Notes under the pieces: generated by a model
Databases searched by the model: none
What the model saw: the letters and a program-made list of their open reading frames with translations, nothing else
Told to the model about the DNA's origin: nothing
Assembly: GCA_964449465.1 (NCBI GenBank)
Contig: CAYVBK010000007.1
Coordinates: forward strand, 62,001 to 126,000
Length of the DNA: 64,000 nt
Direction of reading: 5' to 3'
Origin: CAYRXM01 sp964449465
Lineage (GTDB): Bacteria > Chloroflexota > Anaerolineae > JAFGEY01
Shown: positions 61,901 through 64,000 of the stretch, one piece after another
Position numbering within the stretch: the first letter of the stretch is position 1
Layout: each line of letters starts with the position of its first letter
Made by a program: the position numbers and the translations under genes

Positions 61901-63661
61901 TTACCGTCCCATCATGAGGTGTTCTGCTATCGGTCCCAGCGCCAATGCCGGGAGAAAGCTCAACGCGCCGACCATGATCACTACGACGATCAGCCAGATG
62001 ACGAACAGCGGCGTGTGGGTGGCCAGCGTGCCAGCGCCGGGCGGCGCGGCGCGTTTGTCTGCGAGCGACCCGGCCAGCGCCAACACCGGCACAATCAGTC
62101 CATAACGGGCGATGAGCATCAGCAGTCCCAGCGCGATATTGTAAAAAGGCGTGTTGGCGTTCAACCCGGCAAACGCGCTGCCATTGTTGTTGCCGGCGGA
62201 AGAAAAGGCGTACAACACCTCGCTCAAGCCATGAGGACCGGGGTTGAACACCGACGCTTGCCCGGCCGGGGTGACGACGGCCAGCGCCGCGCCCCCCAGT
62301 ACAATGATCACCGGGATCAACACCACCAGCGCGGCCATCTTGATCTCGAATGCCTCGATCTTTTTGCCCAGGTATTCGGGCGTGCGGCCCACCATCAACC
62401 CGGCGATAAAGACGGCGATCATGGCAAAGACCAGCATCCCATACAACCCCGATCCCACACCGCCATACACGATTTCGCCCAACTGGATCAACCACAGCGC
62501 CGCCATCCCGCCCAGGGGTGTGTATGAGTCGTGCATCGAGTTGACCGAGCCGTTGGAAGCGGCGGTCGTCGCCGTGGCCCACAGCGCCGAGTTGACCACG
62601 CCGAAACGCAGTTCCTTGCCTTCCATATTGCCGCCCGGCTGCGCGTCGCTCGCGGCCTGATCCACGCCCAAGCGGGTCAATGCCGGATTGCCGCTTTGTT
62701 CTGCCCACACCGCCAGGCCCACCATCCCCACAAAGATGACCGTCATCGCCGCCCAGATAGCCCAGCCCTGCCGCATATCCCCTACCATCCGGCCAAAAGT
62801 GAAACACAGCGCCGCCGGGATGAGCAAAATTGCCAGCATTTCCAGCAGGTTTGTCAGCGGCGTGGGATTCTCGAAGGGGTGCGCCGAGTTGACGTTGAAA
62901 AAACCGCCGCCGTTCGTGCCGAGCTGCTTGATGGCAACCTGCGATGCTGCCGGGCCGAGGGCCAGCGTTTGCTGTGTCACCGTTTGTCCACTGCTGTCGG
63001 TGGTTGGTTGCAAGAGTGGGACAGTCAGGGAAGGGCGGAATGTTTGTACCACGCCTTGCGAAACGAGCGCCAGCGCGAGCAGGAACGCCAGCGGCAGCAA
63101 AATATATAACACGCCGCGCGTCAGGTCAACCCAAAAGTTGCCGATCCCCCCTCTGTCCTTCGCCAGCGAGGGGGAACGCTGCGCCAGACCGCGCACAAAC
63201 GCCGCCAGCACGGCCATCCCCGTCGCCGCCGAAACGAAATTCTGCACCGCCAGACTGAGCATCTGGGTGAGATAACTCATCGTCGTTTCTCCCCCATAGC
63301 TCTGCCAGTTGGTATTGGTGACGAAACTGACCGCCGCGTTGAATGCCGTGTCGGGCGCGACGGGACCCAGGCTTTGCGGATTGAGCGGCAGAACAGCCTG
63401 CAAGCGTTGCAGCGCGTAAAGAGCTATCCATCCCAGGCCGTTGAACAGTAAGACAGCGACTGCATAGGTGCGCCAGTCCATCTGCTCATCCGACCGCACA
63501 CCGGCAGTGTGATAGATCAATCGCTCAACCGGGCGCATGAGCGGATCGAGGAATGTGCGCTCACCCTGATAGACGCGGGCCATATAGATACCCAACGGCC
63601 TGGCGAGCAACAACAAGAGCGCCAGGTACAATCCGATTTGCAGCCAGCCAAATAGAGTCAT
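61901..63661 (-). CDS. kdpA: potassium-transporting ATPase subunit KdpA
   Basis: 586 residues from ATG (MTLFGWLQIGLYLALL); overlaps kdpF by ATGA. About ten membrane helices. The four selectivity-filter loops are visible: NTNWQSYGGETTMSY, LGTNGGGFFNVNSAHPFENP, NGSVNSMHDSYTPLGG and SAGNNNGSAFAGLNANTPFYN. The potassium channel-like subunit of the Kdp complex. Confidence 0.97.
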   Translation of the reverse strand: MTLFGWLQIGLYLALLLLLARPLGIYMARVYQGERTFLDPLMRPVERLIYHTAGVRSDEQMDWRTYAVAVLLFNGLGWIALYALQRLQAVLPLNPQSLGPVAPDTAFNAAVSFVTNTNWQSYGGETTMSYLTQMLSLAVQNFVSAATGMAVLAAFVRGLAQRSPSLAKDRGGIGNFWVDLTRGVLYILLPLAFLLALALVSQGVVQTFRPSLTVPLLQPTTDSSGQTVTQQTLALGPAASQVAIKQLGTNGGGFFNVNSAHPFENPTPLTNLLEMLAILLIPAALCFTFGRMVGDMRQGWAIWAAMTVIFVGMVGLAVWAEQSGNPALTRLGVDQAASDAQPGGNMEGKELRFGVVNSALWATATTAASNGSVNSMHDSYTPLGGMAALWLIQLGEIVYGGVGSGLYGMLVFAMIAVFIAGLMVGRTPEYLGKKIEAFEIKMAALVVLIPVIIVLGGAALAVVTPAGQASVFNPGPHGLSEVLYAFSSAGNNNGSAFAGLNANTPFYNIALGLLMLIARYGLIVPVLALAGSLADKRAAPPGAGTLATHTPLFVIWLIVVVIMVGALSFLPALALGPIAEHLMMGR

Positions 63662-63750
63662 TCGAACCACTCCGGTTTCAGCAGCGCGACGCTCAGGTAA
63701 ACAAGCAGTCCCAGTGCAATCAGGCCGGCAACGAGATAGAGCAAGGTCAT
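63658..63750 (-). CDS. kdpF: KdpF small membrane peptide
   Basis: 30 residues (MTLLYLVAGLIALG, then LLVYLSVALLKPEWFE), a single hydrophobic helix with the conserved terminal KPE(W/R)F. GGAGGAG lies upstream of the ATG and its TGA overlaps the kdpA ATG as ATGA. It matches KdpF, the lipid-like stabilising peptide of the Kdp complex, and is too short for usual ORF-length cut-offs. Confidence 0.92.
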   Translation of the reverse strand: MTLLYLVAGLIALGLLVYLSVALLKPEWFE

Positions 63751-63897
63751 TATACTCCTCCGGTCACAGAATGATAAGGAAAATATCCAGGTGATCGGTC
63801 AGAGTATATCGCAAAAGAGGTCAGAGCGGGGACAAGAAAACCGCGCGGAAGGTCAAGAAAGTATCAAGAGGCACGATTCGGTCAGAGCTTGTAAAAC
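63751..63897 (-). promoter_or_regulatory. kdp operon upstream region
   Basis: On the minus strand a TATACT -10 candidate lies in TTTTGCGATATACTCTGACC, about 45 nt upstream of kdpF. CTCTGACC or CTGACC occurs three times (around 63803, 63822 and 63884), possible KdpE or other regulator sites. No good -35 is evident at standard spacing, consistent with an activator-dependent promoter. Confidence 0.4.
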
Positions 63898-63922
63898 GTT
63901 GGTTGAGCCTGTCGAAACCAAC
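63898..63922. repeat. palindromic hairpin repeat (TTGAGC-TGTC family, copy 2)
   Basis: GTTGG(TTGAGCCTGTCGAAA)CCAAC, same loop as at 5638-5672. Confidence 0.65.
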
Positions 63923-63951
63923 ATTTTGGCGTACCTTGTCAAAAAACAAGA

Positions 63952-63994
63952 GAACGCCATTATCCTGATGGCTGTCATCAGGATAATGGCGTTC
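63952..63994 (-). terminator. strong intrinsic terminator for a gene beyond the window
   Basis: A perfect 19-bp stem (63952-63970 with 63976-63994) and 5-nt loop. Read on the minus strand it is followed by TCTTGTTTTTTG. It would end a minus-strand gene lying past 64000 and insulate the kdp operon. Confidence 0.75.
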
Positions 63995-64000
63995 CCAAGA

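Overview
The window looks like a chromosomal segment of a Chloroflexota bacterium, most likely an Anaerolineae/Caldilineae-type heterotroph. This is inferred from protein style, not from a marker gene. The signs are Thr/Pro-rich 'TPTPT' linkers in secreted and membrane proteins, a YLPIIMRNYP tail motif, a GH3 enzyme carrying a PA14 insert, a GH172 (DUF2961) enzyme, a radical SAM protein with a Cys-rich tail, moderately high GC, frequent GTG/TTG starts and many short palindromic intergenic repeats. No phage, plasmid, insertion-sequence transposase or CRISPR genes were seen.

Layout. 1-5.6 kb (minus strand): a sugar/redox cluster with a URO-D-like protein, a glutaredoxin-PDZ fusion, an FMN reductase, an L-fucose isomerase-family protein, an internally shortened acyltransferase-like gene and an edge-truncated DUF5060 glycosidase. 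5.7-9.9 kb (minus): an anaerobe-style oxidative-stress block made of two adjacent transcription units. One is glutaredoxin, ferredoxin-thioredoxin reductase fused to rubredoxin, and a ferritin-like protein. The other is a Fur/PerR regulator, a rubredoxin reductase-like flavoprotein, rubrerythrin and superoxide reductase. 10-19.2 kb (plus): GH3-PA14 glycosidase, serine hydrolase, second URO-D-like protein, then nucleoside hydrolase, nicotinamidase-like hydrolase and NAD synthetase (a probable NAD salvage operon), a nucleotidyltransferase and tRNA-Arg(UCU). 19.3-26.6 kb: a possible PD-(D/E)XK protein, a DEDD exonuclease, a GH30-like lipoprotein, a sulfatase, NagA, an alkyltransferase-like DNA repair protein and an FHA membrane protein. 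26.7-38.6 kb (plus): methylmalonyl-CoA mutase large subunit, a second GH3, a GT-C membrane glycosyltransferase, an amidohydrolase, a GH172 enzyme, a plant-type galacturonokinase homologue with a sugar nucleotidyltransferase, and a radical SAM protein.

38.7-49.6 kb (minus) encodes surface and signalling proteins: a DUF11 protein ending in an LPVTG sorting-like signal, a 1548-residue Ig-like-repeat adhesin-type protein, a metallo-beta-lactamase-fold protein overlapping a REC-GAF-GAF-PAS histidine kinase, a tail-anchored secreted protein and a methyltransferase. 49.6-55.1 kb (minus): a DUF6951-like protein, NfnAB-type electron-bifurcating transhydrogenase, a second NagA-like amidohydrolase, an unknown protein and smpB. 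55.7-63.8 kb (minus): a complete kdpFABCDE potassium-uptake operon, including a 30-codon kdpF.

The genes fit a saccharolytic, largely anaerobic organism that takes apart plant or microbial glycans, keeps oxygen-detoxifying rubredoxin-linked enzymes, and balances NADH, NADPH and ferredoxin through NfnAB. The most unusual feature is structural: several unrelated small palindromic repeat families sit exactly at, or run over, the 3' ends of genes (the first GH3, nfnB, the second nagA, kdpC and the DUF6951-like gene), so the repeat supplies the stop codon or the last residues.
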